The notes under the pieces are model-generated. The model made no database searches. It had not been told where the DNA came from and saw nothing but the letters and a program-made list of their open reading frames with translations. Positions 1 to 8,849 of a stretch of 38,299 nt of DNA are shown piece after piece. Origin of the DNA: a virus; the IMG/VR virus record IMGVR_UViG_3300035670_000609, positions 1-38,299 of that record, one strand, 5' to 3'. The position numbers were made by a program, and so were the translations under genes. The stretch's first letter is position 1, and each line of letters opens with the position of its first letter.

Positions 1-41
1 CTTTTGCGTACACGCCCGCAGAATCCAGCGAGGTTTTTGCC

Positions 42-515
42 ATGACTGCTCGAGGCCGCCGCCCGACGCCGGCCGCCGTCAAACGCCTGGCCGGGAATCC
101 TGGCAAACGCCCCATCCGCCCGGATCTCGCCGCGCCGTCTGGCGTGCCGGAAATGCCGGGCCGCTTGCTCGTCGATCCGGTGGCCGTCGCCAAGTGGAAC
201 GAGACGGTTCCGCTGCTGTTGGAACTGGGGACGCTGACGCTTGCGGACGGCGAAGCGCTGGCGACGTTGTGCGAAGTGCATTCGGCGGCGCAGTCGTGCC
301 TGCTCGAGCTGCGGGCCGGCGGCCCGGTGATCCGCACGGATCTCGGTGGCGTCAAGCCGAACCCGGCCGGGCCGCTCTATCGCAGTCTGGTAGGGTTGCA
401 AACATCGCTGCTTGGCGAGTTTGGACTGACGCCAACATCACGGGTGCGACTCGGTGGCAAGGAAGAAAAGCCAACGGACGAAGTCGAAGAGTTCTTCAAA
501 GTCCACGGTGCCTGA
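42..515 (+). CDS. terS: Terminase small subunit (P27-like)
   Basis: 157 aa, ATG start with a weak GCGAGG upstream. The N-terminus (RGRRPTPAAVKRLAGNPGKR) is the basic, GNPG-containing opening typical of P27-family small terminases, which recognise the packaging site and recruit the large subunit. The middle is helical (LTLADGEALATLCEVHSAA), as in the family. It lies directly upstream of the large terminase and its 3' end overlaps that gene by 62 bases in another frame. The right end of the window carries an HNH gene that in related phages sits just before TerS. Confidence 0.85.
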   Translation: MTARGRRPTPAAVKRLAGNPGKRPIRPDLAAPSGVPEMPGRLLVDPVAVAKWNETVPLLLELGTLTLADGEALATLCEVHSAAQSCLLELRAGGPVIRTDLGGVKPNPAGPLYRSLVGLQTSLLGEFGLTPTSRVRLGGKEEKPTDEVEEFFKVHGA

Positions 516-2055
516 CCTGACGCCAGAGGGCGAGGCCAAGTACCTGCGGGTGGTGCACTTCTTTGAGAAGATCCTGCGGCACAGCAAGGGCCAGAACGCT
601 GGCAAGCCGTTTACGCTGCTGCCGTGGCAGCACCACGTGATGCGAGAGCTGTTTGGCCGCATCAACCCAGATGGCACACGGCAGCACCGGATCGGCTACA
701 TCGAGCTACCCAAGAAACAGGGCAAGTCCACGACGCTCGCCGGCATTGCCCTGTACATGACGGCGTTTGACTCTGAGCCTGGTGCCGAGGTGTACGGGGC
801 AGCTGCCGACCGGGAGCAAGCCAGCATCATCTACCGCGAGGCGGCCAGCATGGTGCGAGCGTCGCCGGCACTGAGCAAGCACCTCGAGGTGATCGACAGC
901 CGGAAGACCATCGTCCACAAGGCGAGCAACTCGTTCTATCGGGTGCTGTCTGCTGATGCGTTCCGGGCCGAGGGGCTGAACATCCACGCCCTGCTGTTTG
1001 ACGAGCTGCACGCCCAGCGTGACCGGCGGCTGTGGGACGCCCTGCGGTACGGCGGTGCGGCTCGCCGGCAGCCGCTGCTGCTGTCGATCACAACTGCCGG
1101 CTACGACCGAAAGAGCATCTGCTGGGAACAGCACGCCTACGCTGAGCGGTGCATCGCAGACCCGACGGTAGATCCGGCTTTCTTCGGGTGCATCTACGCT
1201 GCCGCGCCGGAGGACGATTGGCAGAACCCAAAGACCTGGCACAAGGCAAACCCGTCGCTGGGCGAGACCATCACGGTAGAGTCGTTTGCCGCAGACGCTC
1301 GAGAGGCCGAGCAGTCGCCGTCCAAGCTGAACGCCTTCCTGCGGTACAGGCTCAACGTCTGGACGACACAGGACGTGCGCTGGTTGTCGCCTGATGCGTG
1401 GGCCAAGTGCGGCAAGCCGCTGCGGGACGAGCTAGAGAAACGCCAGTGGTACGGCGGCCTCGACTTGGCGAGCACCACGGACTTGTCGGCGCTGGTGCTC
1501 GTGAGCCAGGACGAAGACGGCACGTTTGACGTCATGCCATACTTCTGGGTGCCGCAGGACAACGCCGCAGAGCGGACGCTACGTGACAAAGTTGACTACC
1601 TCGGCTGGATACGTGACGGGTACGTGCGAGCCACCGATGGCAACGTCACCGACTACGACGTGATCCGCCGAGACATCGTGCAGCTGTCGCAGCAGTTCAA
1701 CATTCGGCAGATCGGCATCGACCGCTGGAACGCCACGCAGCTGGCGACGCAACTGCAAGGGGACGGTATCGACGTCTTAGGATTTGGTCAGGGCTACGGC
1801 AGCATGTCCAGCCCGAGCCGTGCCCTTGAAAACTACGTGCTGTCCGAGAAGATTCGCCACGCTGGCAACCCGGTGCTGGCGTGGATGGCAAGCAACGTGG
1901 CAGTACAGAGCGACCACCAATCGAACATTAAGCCTTCCAAAGCCAAGAGCACAGAGCGGATCGACGGCATCGTGGCCTTGGTCATGGCACTCGGGATTCA
2001 CGCCACAGCAACGGCACCGCCGCCCGAACAGAACTGGGAAATCTTCACGATATGA
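454..2055 (+). CDS. terL: Terminase large subunit (ATPase and nuclease)
   Basis: 533 aa. It drives DNA packaging with an N-terminal ATPase and cuts DNA with a C-terminal RNase H-like nuclease. Walker A is PKKQGKST (residues 86-93) and Walker B is ALLFDELH (179-186). Nuclease acidic residues are visible at D337 (GGLDLAS), D423 (IGIDRWN) and D504 (ERIDGIVAL), so both domains look intact. The start used is GTG at 454, inside the TerS gene. No strong ribosome-binding site is visible, and the next in-frame Met (residue 63) would remove conserved sequence. The stop overlaps the portal start in an ATGA, implying translational coupling. Confidence 0.95.
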   Translation: MARKKSQRTKSKSSSKSTVPDLTPEGEAKYLRVVHFFEKILRHSKGQNAGKPFTLLPWQHHVMRELFGRINPDGTRQHRIGYIELPKKQGKSTTLAGIALYMTAFDSEPGAEVYGAAADREQASIIYREAASMVRASPALSKHLEVIDSRKTIVHKASNSFYRVLSADAFRAEGLNIHALLFDELHAQRDRRLWDALRYGGAARRQPLLLSITTAGYDRKSICWEQHAYAERCIADPTVDPAFFGCIYAAAPEDDWQNPKTWHKANPSLGETITVESFAADAREAEQSPSKLNAFLRYRLNVWTTQDVRWLSPDAWAKCGKPLRDELEKRQWYGGLDLASTTDLSALVLVSQDEDGTFDVMPYFWVPQDNAAERTLRDKVDYLGWIRDGYVRATDGNVTDYDVIRRDIVQLSQQFNIRQIGIDRWNATQLATQLQGDGIDVLGFGQGYGSMSSPSRALENYVLSEKIRHAGNPVLAWMASNVAVQSDHQSNIKPSKAKSTERIDGIVALVMALGIHATATAPPPEQNWEIFTI

Positions 2056-3434
2056 TCGCCCCCATCGAATCGCCCGAAGACAAGTCGTACCGCATCATCG
2101 ACTTGCGAAGCTCTTACGGCGACTCGTGGAGTGACACTCCGGTGCGTGCCCCGTCTGGAGTGCGTGTCACGCCGGAGACGGCGTTGCAGTGCAGTACGGT
2201 GCTCGCCTGCGTGCGACTGGTCGCCGAGAACCTGGCGACGGTTCCGCTGCACGTGTACCGCCGGCTGCCAGAGGGTGGCAAGGAGCGTGCCCGTGATCTG
2301 CCGCTGTACCGCATGCTGCAGCAGCAGCCCAACGGGTGGCAGACGTCGTTTGAGTTTCGGGAGATGCTGACGGCGCACTGCCTGCTGTACGGCAACGCCT
2401 ACGCCGAGATCCGGCCCGGTCAGTCCGGTGCGGTCAGCGAGCTGTGGCCGCTGCACCCAAGCCGGATGAAGGTAGAGCAGCTCGAGGACGGGACGCTTCG
2501 GTACTGCTACCGGGAAGACCGTGGCACCGAGACCTTGTACCGCCAAGACCAGATTTTCCACCTGCGGTGGCTGTCTGCCGATGGCGTCATGGGGATGCTG
2601 CCAATCAACCTGTCTCGGGACGCCATCGCCCTGGCCCAAGCCCTCGAGACGCACGGCGGTGCGTACTTTGGCAACGCCTGCCGGCTGTCGGGGCTGATGG
2701 AGTCGGACAACCCGATCACGGTGGAGACGGCCGAGCGGCTCCGCGAGCAGTTTGAGCGGATGCACCGAGGCAGTGACCGAGCGCATCGCACGGCCGTGCT
2801 GCCGCAGGGCGTTCACTGGAAGGACGTGCAAAGCACCAACGAGGCTTCGCAGTTCCTTGAGACTAGGCAGTACCAAGTCATTGAAATTTGCCGTGCCTAC
2901 CGTGTCGATCCGTCCTACGTGCAGGACAAAACTAAGGTGGGCTACGCCAGCCAAGAGCAGGCCGCTATCGACTTGGTTCAGCAGACGCTGCTGCCCTGGT
3001 TCCGCCGCTGGGAGTCGGCGATCACCCGTGACCTGATCGTGCGTGACGACGTCTTCTTTGCCGAGTTCGACACCCGTGGCTTGCTGCGTGGCGACCTGGC
3101 GGCCCAGGCCAACTGGCTTCAGACGATGCTGAACACAGGCATCTACTCGATCAACGAGTGCCGCGAGGTGCTCAACATGAATCCGATCGGCCCGGATGGC
3201 GACCAACGCTACATGCAGGCGAACCTCACGACGATGCAGGGCATCGCTGCGAGTGCGTCAACCGGCAACGGTGGCGAGCCAGCACCGGCTGACAACCTGC
3301 CGACGTCCTACGTGGACGACCTGCTCAACGGCCCAGACATTCAGAACGACACGCCCGTAAGGCCCAGCGGCCCCGCACCTCGAGCGGCTAAGCCAGCCGC
3401 CAAAAAGCGAGCACCAAGGAAAAAGAAGCAATGA
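2052..3434 (+). CDS. Portal protein (HK97 family)
   Basis: 460 aa, the usual size for HK97-type portals, which form the dodecameric ring at the head vertex through which DNA enters and leaves. Family features include the opening region with VAENLATVPLHVYRR (about residues 57-71), NGWQTSFEFREMLTAHCLLYGNAY in the first third, and the late segment with GYASQEQAAIDLVQQTLLPW. The C-terminal tail (from about 400) is low-complexity, rich in Pro, Ala and Lys. The start overlaps the TerL stop and the stop overlaps the protease start, both as ATGA. Confidence 0.93.
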   Translation: MIAPIESPEDKSYRIIDLRSSYGDSWSDTPVRAPSGVRVTPETALQCSTVLACVRLVAENLATVPLHVYRRLPEGGKERARDLPLYRMLQQQPNGWQTSFEFREMLTAHCLLYGNAYAEIRPGQSGAVSELWPLHPSRMKVEQLEDGTLRYCYREDRGTETLYRQDQIFHLRWLSADGVMGMLPINLSRDAIALAQALETHGGAYFGNACRLSGLMESDNPITVETAERLREQFERMHRGSDRAHRTAVLPQGVHWKDVQSTNEASQFLETRQYQVIEICRAYRVDPSYVQDKTKVGYASQEQAAIDLVQQTLLPWFRRWESAITRDLIVRDDVFFAEFDTRGLLRGDLAAQANWLQTMLNTGIYSINECREVLNMNPIGPDGDQRYMQANLTTMQGIAASASTGNGGEPAPADNLPTSYVDDLLNGPDIQNDTPVRPSGPAPRAAKPAAKKRAPRKKKQ

Positions 3435-4045
3435 CCGAGATTCGCGCCCTCCCGCTGCCGCTCACTGTCGAGACACGCGACGACGGCAAGACCGTCATCC
3501 GTGGCATGGCGGCCAAGTACAACACCCGTTCCGTGGATCTCGGTGGGTTTACGGAAGAGATTCGGCCTGGTGCCTTTGACGCCGTGATGCAAAAGGACGG
3601 CCGCAACGTCGTGGGTCTGTACAACCACGACCAGAACTACGTGCTGGGCACCGAGCGAGCCGGCACGCTGCGGCTGGCGGCAACGTCTGAGGGGCTGGCC
3701 TACGAAATCGACCCGCCCGCAACCCGGCAGGACGTCGTCGAACTGATCCGCCGGTCAGATGTCTATGGATCTTCGTTCGCGTTCACGGTGGCCCGAGACG
3801 GCGACGAGTGGACAACCGACGACAATGGGAAGCATCTGCGGTACATCCGCAGCATCGAGGGCTTGTACGACGTCGGCCCGGTGCTCACGCCGGCCTACGG
3901 CGACACCTCGGTGGCGGTTCGCTCACTAGAAAAGCATTTGCAGACGCACCGACCGGCGCTGAAGCTGCCGGCACTTCGACGGGATGCGAAGACCGAGAAG
4001 GCAATTCGGCGTTTCTTGAGGCAGCATGGGCGCAAAGTCGGGTGA
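3431..4045 (+). CDS. Prohead maturation protease (S78/U35 HK97-like)
   Basis: 204 aa serine protease that cleaves capsid N-terminal delta domains during head maturation. Family marks are IRGMAAKYNTRS near the N-terminus, the catalytic histidine in LYNHD (H66) and the catalytic serine in YGSSFAF (S115, with S114 beside it). ATGA overlap with the portal gene. The C-terminal 40 residues are basic and divergent. The HNH gene starts within its last 20 bases, which suggests that gene was inserted at the protease 3' end without breaking it. Confidence 0.9.
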   Translation: MTEIRALPLPLTVETRDDGKTVIRGMAAKYNTRSVDLGGFTEEIRPGAFDAVMQKDGRNVVGLYNHDQNYVLGTERAGTLRLAATSEGLAYEIDPPATRQDVVELIRRSDVYGSSFAFTVARDGDEWTTDDNGKHLRYIRSIEGLYDVGPVLTPAYGDTSVAVRSLEKHLQTHRPALKLPALRRDAKTEKAIRRFLRQHGRKVG

Positions 4046-4433
4046 TCCGTGCCAGACGTGCCACAACGGGCGAATGGGCGTGTACGCAACCTGCGACCGA
4101 GGCAGCGTATACACAAGATATTTGCGATGCGATCATTGCAATTGCACGGGCAAAGAGATCGTTCGCCCATGTGATGTGAGACGCCGTCGGTCGCGTGTGT
4201 CTCAAAGCACGGTCTCTGCCCTGGCAATACGCTCTAGGCTCGGGCCAAAAACCAAGTTTGATGTGTTAGCTAGAGACAGGTTTTGCTGCGTGTATTGCGG
4301 CAAAAAAGCCCCTGACGTGCAGCTTCACGTAGATCATGTAGTTCCAGTCTCCGCTGGTGGAACAAATGATCTTTTGAACCTGGCAACTGCATGCGTTGAG
4401 TGCAACATCGGAAAAGGCAAGCGAACGGCTTAG
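4026..4433 (+). CDS. HNH endonuclease with N-terminal zinc-binding domain
   Basis: 135 aa. The N-terminal half has a Cys-rich module (C9/C12, C23, C35/C38) likely to bind zinc. The C-terminal half is an HNH nuclease: CCVYC (87-91), LHVDHVVP with D103/H104, NDLLNLATAC and VECN (124-127). It lies between the protease and capsid genes, which are normally adjacent, and overlaps the protease by 20 bases in another frame. Its codon use looks more AT-rich than its neighbours. This fits a free-standing homing-type HNH nuclease, although a role in packaging or DNA processing cannot be excluded. Confidence 0.85.
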   Translation: MGAKSGDPCQTCHNGRMGVYATCDRGSVYTRYLRCDHCNCTGKEIVRPCDVRRRRSRVSQSTVSALAIRSRLGPKTKFDVLARDRFCCVYCGKKAPDVQLHVDHVVPVSAGGTNDLLNLATACVECNIGKGKRTA

Positions 4434-4528
4434 GTATCAAGTTTGCGCCTCTGCCACTGCAAGGAAACGCTACCGTTCTGTAGGGTTCTACATAGGTCAA
4501 CACCTACCGCACACCAAGGAGCCGCACG

Positions 4529-5926
4529 ATGGCCGCCTCTCGCGTCAAGGAACTGCTGGACGAACTCGCCTCCACGCTCGCGGAACTCGGCATGCTCGAG
4601 GACGCCGACGCGGAGTCGCCCGAGACGGCGATGGAAGGAGACGAGACTCCCGAGGGCGAACGGTCCGCCGTCGCTGCGGTTGAGGCCCGGCAGGCCAAGT
4701 ACGACGAGCTGCTGGCGAAGGCTGAGCGGATCAAGGCTGCCATCGCCAAAGAAGAGGCCCGTGAGGCCCGCAAGAACGAGCTGCTCAAGGTGCTGAACCG
4801 CGCCGCCCCCGTGGAGACTGCCGAGATGTCGAAGCCCCGAATCGAGCCGATTGCGTTCCGTGGCCGGCTGCGTGCGTTCGACAGCCTGGAGACGGCCCAC
4901 CGCTGCGGCCAGTGGCTCAAGGCTCACTTCGGTGATCCGCAGGCCCGTCAGTGGTGCCGCGACAACCTTGGCACCGAATACCGTGACCTCGGCGGCCAGG
5001 TGCAGAGCCTCGGCGGAAGTCTCGTTTTTTCGGATTTCAGCAACACCATCGTCCGATTAGTAGAGTCGTTCGGGGTGTCTATGTCGCTCGCCCAGCGGGT
5101 GACGATGTCTTCGGACACGCTCTTGGTGCCCAAGCGGCTCACGGGCGTCACTGGCTACTGGATCGGCGAAAACACGACCATCCAGACCAGCGACCCGACT
5201 GCCACGATGGTGCAGCTTGTGGCGAAGAAGCTGGCAATCGCCACGAAGGTGTCGAACGAGCTGCTCGCCGACAACGCCATCAGTGTCGCCGACTGGCTCG
5301 CCCAGGAGTACGCAACGGAGATGGCGGCTCGGATCGACGACGCTTTCTTCAACGGGACGGGCACTTCCAGCTATGGCGGGATTAATGGCCTGGTGCAGAT
5401 CGACGACGGCACGCACACCGCTAGCGTGGTGTCGGCCGCCAGCGGCAACACCAGCGTCGCTGCCCTGGACATCGACGACTACCTCAAGGCTCTGGCGGCT
5501 CTGCCCCGGTACGCCATCGGAACGTCGGCGTTCTACATGCACCCGAGTGTGTACCACAACAGCGTGCAGCGGATGATGCTTTCCAGCGGCACGGCTGGCT
5601 CTGGCACCATCGGTGCCCTGGCTGGCGGCAACACTGCTGCCAACCTGGCCCAGAGCACGCCGACCACGTTCCTCGGCCTGCCGGTCGTGTGGGTGCTCAA
5701 GATGGCTCCAACGCCAGCCAGTGGTGAAATCGCTGCCTACGTTGGCGACCTGTCGCTCTCGTCCATCATGGCGACCAAGAGCGACATGCAGGTAGCGAGC
5801 AGCACCGACCGGTACTTCGAGGCCGATCAGACCGCCTTCCGGGCGATCCAGCGGCTCGACATCAACCACCACAGCCTCGGCACCACCAGCGAAGCTGGCC
5901 CGGTCGTGGCGCTTAAGCTGGCCTGA
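4529..5926 (+). CDS. Major capsid protein (HK97 fold)
   Basis: 465 aa. Residues 1 to about 95 are charged and helical (many Glu/Ala/Lys), matching the scaffolding delta domain removed by the protease two genes upstream. The remainder follows the HK97-type capsid pattern: SFGVSMSLAQRVTMSSDTLLVPK, a long E-loop/spine region, ATKVSNELLADNAISVADWLAQEYATEMAARIDDAFFNGTG, FYMHPSVYHNSVQRMML and a C-terminal strand region with AFRAIQRLDI. Ribosome-binding site AAGGAG lies 9 bases before the ATG. A short hairpin (TAGGT-CAAC-ACCTA, about 4493-4507) lies in the leader. Confidence 0.92.
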   Translation: MAASRVKELLDELASTLAELGMLEDADAESPETAMEGDETPEGERSAVAAVEARQAKYDELLAKAERIKAAIAKEEAREARKNELLKVLNRAAPVETAEMSKPRIEPIAFRGRLRAFDSLETAHRCGQWLKAHFGDPQARQWCRDNLGTEYRDLGGQVQSLGGSLVFSDFSNTIVRLVESFGVSMSLAQRVTMSSDTLLVPKRLTGVTGYWIGENTTIQTSDPTATMVQLVAKKLAIATKVSNELLADNAISVADWLAQEYATEMAARIDDAFFNGTGTSSYGGINGLVQIDDGTHTASVVSAASGNTSVAALDIDDYLKALAALPRYAIGTSAFYMHPSVYHNSVQRMMLSSGTAGSGTIGALAGGNTAANLAQSTPTTFLGLPVVWVLKMAPTPASGEIAAYVGDLSLSSIMATKSDMQVASSTDRYFEADQTAFRAIQRLDINHHSLGTTSEAGPVVALKLA

Positions 5927-5955
5927 ACCTAAACCTTCCCCGGAGACTCTGACAC

Positions 5956-6384
5956 ATGAACAACAGCGGCGAAAAGAGCGTCACGAAGGCGGCTGCCAGC
6001 GTTGCGGCCAACGCTACGCATTCGCACGAGATCGACACGCTGGGCTTTAAGTATGCCACGATCGACGTGGTCTACTCTCCCTTCACTGCGGCGACGGCGG
6101 CTTACGCCAGCGTCTGCAAGGTGCAGGAGTCGGACGCCAGCGGCTCGGGCCAGGCGGACGTCACCGGCCTGTCGATCACTGCTGGTGCTGGTGCGACCAC
6201 CGGCGCGAGCGTCGGAGCCGTGGCTCGTTTCAACGTCGATCTGCGTGGCCGCAAGCGGTACTTGACCGTTGTCACGAGCCCCGGAAACACGGTGGCCGTC
6301 GTCAGCAACGCCCGGCTGAGCAAGGGCGAGGAGCACGCTGTCACCGCCACTGAGACTGGCGTGGACAACGTCGCCAGCCTCTGA
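5956..6384 (+). CDS. Small head-associated protein, function unknown
   Basis: 142 aa, beta-rich and low in charge. The centre is Gly/Ala/Thr-rich (ADVTGLSITAGAGATTGASV), followed by FNVDLRGRKRYLTVV. Its place immediately after the capsid gene and its composition suggest a virion protein such as a head decoration or stabilising protein, but I do not recognise a specific family. A GGAG sits about 10 bases before the ATG. The protein at 37598 has a similar small beta-sandwich-like pattern. Confidence 0.65.
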   Translation: MNNSGEKSVTKAAASVAANATHSHEIDTLGFKYATIDVVYSPFTAATAAYASVCKVQESDASGSGQADVTGLSITAGAGATTGASVGAVARFNVDLRGRKRYLTVVTSPGNTVAVVSNARLSKGEEHAVTATETGVDNVASL

Positions 6385-6465
6385 CGCTAGACACGACCGG
6401 TACAACGCCCACATGCGGGCGGCTGGGCTGCTGCCCGGCCGCCCGTTGGCGTTTCTGGAGCACGC

Positions 6466-7227
6466 ATGAAAGTCCGCATCGGCAACGTCGAGCACGAAGT
6501 CAGCGTTGAGGCCGCCTTTAGCGTGCCGAGGCTGACGTTTACCGACAACATGTTTTGCGTCACGCAGGCACTGTTGCCGCTTGGCATTCGCCCGACGAAG
6601 TTTACCGGTGCATTCTGGGAACAGTGTTTGGATCGGGTTCTTCTCGACATGATTGGCCGCACCGATTGGGTGCTGACGGTGGACTACGACAGCGTCTTTG
6701 AACCAGAGGCGGTGAGCCGGCTGCTGACGGCGGCTTTGGTTTCTGGGTACGACGCCATCGCGCCGCTCCAGGTCAAGCGTGACGACGGCGTGCCGATGTT
6801 CACGCCCGAGGGGCACGGCCACAAAATCGGGATGGTGCAGCTGCCGAACTCGTGGTTTGAAGCGGTCGTGCAGCCGGTGGATAGTGCCCACTTTGGGCTG
6901 ACGCTGATTCGCTCCGAGGCGCTCAAGCGGACGCCGGCCCCGTGGTTCCTGGGTACGCCCAAGGCTGACGGGCACTGGGGCGACGCTGCCGAAGGCGAAG
7001 ACCACCGGGTAGACCCCGACATTCACTTTTGGAAAACCTTTAAGGCGGCTGGCAACAAGGTCGGCATCGCGCCGCAGATCGCTATCGGCCACGCAGAGCT
7101 GAAGATCACGTGGCCGGGCCGGGATCTGAAGCCGGTGTACCAGGCACCGAGCCACTATTGGAACGGTGGCAGCCGCCGGCCAGCGGAAGCGTGGGGCAGC
7201 GTGGAACACGGAGAAGCGTCTACATGA
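6466..7227 (+). CDS. GT-A-type glycosyltransferase in the head gene cluster
   Basis: 253 aa. WVLTVDYDSVFEPEAVSRLL carries a DxD-type metal/nucleotide-sugar motif (D73-Y-D75). The later VDPDIHFWKTFKAAGNKVGIAPQIAIGHAE resembles the acceptor-side segment of GT2-like enzymes. It probably transfers a sugar from a nucleotide-sugar donor, but the acceptor is unknown. Its position between capsid and connector genes hints at modification of a virion protein or of the host surface. It is not a standard member of this gene block. The next gene starts inside its stop codon (ATGA). Confidence 0.75.
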   Translation: MKVRIGNVEHEVSVEAAFSVPRLTFTDNMFCVTQALLPLGIRPTKFTGAFWEQCLDRVLLDMIGRTDWVLTVDYDSVFEPEAVSRLLTAALVSGYDAIAPLQVKRDDGVPMFTPEGHGHKIGMVQLPNSWFEAVVQPVDSAHFGLTLIRSEALKRTPAPWFLGTPKADGHWGDAAEGEDHRVDPDIHFWKTFKAAGNKVGIAPQIAIGHAELKITWPGRDLKPVYQAPSHYWNGGSRRPAEAWGSVEHGEAST

Positions 7228-7433
7228 GCGACCGAGTCAAAGTGCAGTTTGCTAGACCATTTCGGGTCTACCGAAAAGGCGACGTCATCGAGATGGATCG
7301 TGGCCCGGCAAAAAGCTGGATGATCGCTGGCATCGTGACACCTGTGCTCGAGGAGCAGCGAACGATTGAAGAGGCAATGGTTGAGCACCGGGCGGAAACG
7401 GCTGACGTGCCGCGCAGGAGGAAGCGTCGATGA
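7224..7433 (+). CDS. Small basic protein in the head-tail region
   Basis: 69 aa (MSDRVKVQFARPFRVYRKGD...). The ATG at 7224 is chosen because it overlaps the glycosyltransferase stop in an ATGA, as almost every junction here does, whereas upstream in-frame starts lie inside that gene. The first half reads like a small beta-barrel (VKVQFARPFRVYRKGDVIEM) and the C-terminus is very basic (RRRKRR). No family recognised. The position fits a minor head or connector component. Confidence 0.65.
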   Translation: MSDRVKVQFARPFRVYRKGDVIEMDRGPAKSWMIAGIVTPVLEEQRTIEEAMVEHRAETADVPRRRKRR

Positions 7434-8110
7434 GGTACCGCAGTCTCGTTCGTGTCACTGAGCCGACGGTGAATCCCGTCACGCTGTCAGAGGCAAAGGC
7501 CCACCTGCGCATCGACAGCGACGCCGAGGATGATCTGATTTCCACGCTCATTACGGCGGCCACACGCTGGACAGAGGACTACTGTGACCGGACGTGGTGC
7601 TACACGCAATGGAAGATGAGCGTCGATTCGTTCTATGGCAACGTCGGAAGCCCGGTGCAGTTTGGACTGAAGGCTGACGGCAACAACATCGACGGCCGGC
7701 AGACCGTGGTGCCCAACTTGGATCTTGAGCTTCCACGTCCGCCGATGGCCCAGAGCGGCACGGCTACGGCTGTCACGATCACCTACACGCCAAACGCTGG
7801 GGCCAGCACGGCGACGCTTGATTCAACGCAGTACCGGGTCGACCGCCTGTCCACGCCGGGCATCTGCCGACCGCTGTATGGGCAAACGTGGCCGAGCCAC
7901 TTGCTGGATTTCAACAGCACAACTGTCACGTACTGGGCTGGCTATTCCGCCGACGGCACTGCCGTGCCCAATGCCGTAAAGGTGGCAATCAAGATGATCG
8001 TGGCCCACCTGTGGAAACATCGAGAGATGACTGCCGAGCAGGCTGTAACAGAAGTGCCCGGAGTAAAAATGCTACTGGACGCTGCTGGTTTCTGGGGATC
8101 ATACAAATGA
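7430..8110 (+). CDS. Head-tail connector (phiE125 gp8 / HK97 gp6-like)
   Basis: 226 aa. The N-terminal segment TEPTVNPVTLSEAKAHLRID followed by DLISTLITAATRWTEDYCDRTW is the hallmark of this connector family, whose members form the ring under the portal. The C-terminal region has WPSHLLDFNSTTVTYWAGY and a final helical stretch with AIKMIVAHLWKHRE, also typical. Starts in an ATGA overlap with the preceding 69-aa gene and ends in an ATGA overlap with the head-closure gene. Confidence 0.88.
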   Translation: MRYRSLVRVTEPTVNPVTLSEAKAHLRIDSDAEDDLISTLITAATRWTEDYCDRTWCYTQWKMSVDSFYGNVGSPVQFGLKADGNNIDGRQTVVPNLDLELPRPPMAQSGTATAVTITYTPNAGASTATLDSTQYRVDRLSTPGICRPLYGQTWPSHLLDFNSTTVTYWAGYSADGTAVPNAVKVAIKMIVAHLWKHREMTAEQAVTEVPGVKMLLDAAGFWGSYK

Positions 8111-8430
8111 TTTCCGCCGGCGAGCTGACCGAGCGAGTCGTGATCCAGCAGCCCACCGACACGCAAAACGCTGTCGGCGAGGCCACGCTGTCGTGGAGCA
8201 CGTTCGCCACCGTCTGGGCAAAAGTCCGGGCAATGTCTGGCCGCGAGGCCGAGCGGTACGGACAGGTGGTTGGCCTCTCTGGGCACGTGCTGACGATTCG
8301 GGCATTGCCAGGCATCACGACGGCCATGAGAGTCGTGTACCGCTCTAGGACGCTTGAGATCGGGGCTATCAACGAGTTTGACCGGGTCTGGTACCAGGAA
8401 CTGGTCTGCACGGAGACGCAGTCAGCATGA
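8107..8430 (+). CDS. Head closure / head-tail adaptor protein (SPP1 gp16-like)
   Basis: 107 aa, a standard size for the family. The opening ISAGELTERVVIQQPTDTQN, WSTFATVWAKVRAMSGREAE and TIRALPGITTAMRVVYRSRT follow the usual adaptor pattern of short beta strands. These proteins cap the connector after DNA packaging. The ATG at 8107 overlaps the connector stop and the 3' end overlaps the next gene at 8427, both as ATGA. Confidence 0.88.
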   Translation: MISAGELTERVVIQQPTDTQNAVGEATLSWSTFATVWAKVRAMSGREAERYGQVVGLSGHVLTIRALPGITTAMRVVYRSRTLEIGAINEFDRVWYQELVCTETQSA

Positions 8431-8849
8431 GCCTTGTAGAAGCCCCAGAAGCGTTTCTGTACCAGCGGCTGACCGGCCAGACGGCAGTCAGTTCCCAGGT
8501 TGGTACCCGCGTGTACCCGCTCATCGCGCCTAGCGGCACGCCGATGCCGCTCATCGTCTATCAGCGCACCGGCGTCGAGCGTCCGCAGTCGTTAGCCGGC
8601 AACGTGGGCAACCCGGTGGTGACGCTGCAGCTGACGACCTACGGCACCAGCTACACAAGCGTCAAAAGCATCGCTCGAGCTGTGCGGCTTGCCGTGGACA
8701 ACTGGACTGGCACGACGGCGAGCGTGACGATTCAGCGGACGACGCTGCTATCGGAGGCCGACGGCGTGGACATGCCGCAGGATGACCAGATGCTGCCGTA
8801 CTACAACGTGCAGCAGTCGTTTGAATTTCGGATCAACGAGGCTACGTGA
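8427..8849 (+). CDS. Tail completion/terminator protein (DUF3168-like)
   Basis: 140 aa. Matches the DUF3168 pattern: N-terminal EAFLYQRLTGQTAVSSQVGTRVYPL, a central PLIVYQR strand, VTLQLTTYGTSYTSVKSIARAVRLAV and a C-terminal FEFRI strand. The family includes tail terminators that cap the tail tube and join it to the head. Placed between head closure and an HK97 gp10-like gene, the conserved order in such phages. Begins in ATGA and ends with TGATG. Confidence 0.82.
   Translation: MSLVEAPEAFLYQRLTGQTAVSSQVGTRVYPLIAPSGTPMPLIVYQRTGVERPQSLAGNVGNPVVTLQLTTYGTSYTSVKSIARAVRLAVDNWTGTTASVTIQRTTLLSEADGVDMPQDDQMLPYYNVQQSFEFRINEAT

Noticed and set aside
1998-3206. 402-codon minus-strand frame over the portal gene
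   Set aside because: Shadow of the clearly recognisable portal gene; no family features and composition typical of antisense GC-rich frames.
5929-7209. 426-codon minus-strand frame opposite the head gene and glycosyltransferase
   Set aside because: Spans two plus-strand genes with recognisable or coupled structure and has no own signals.
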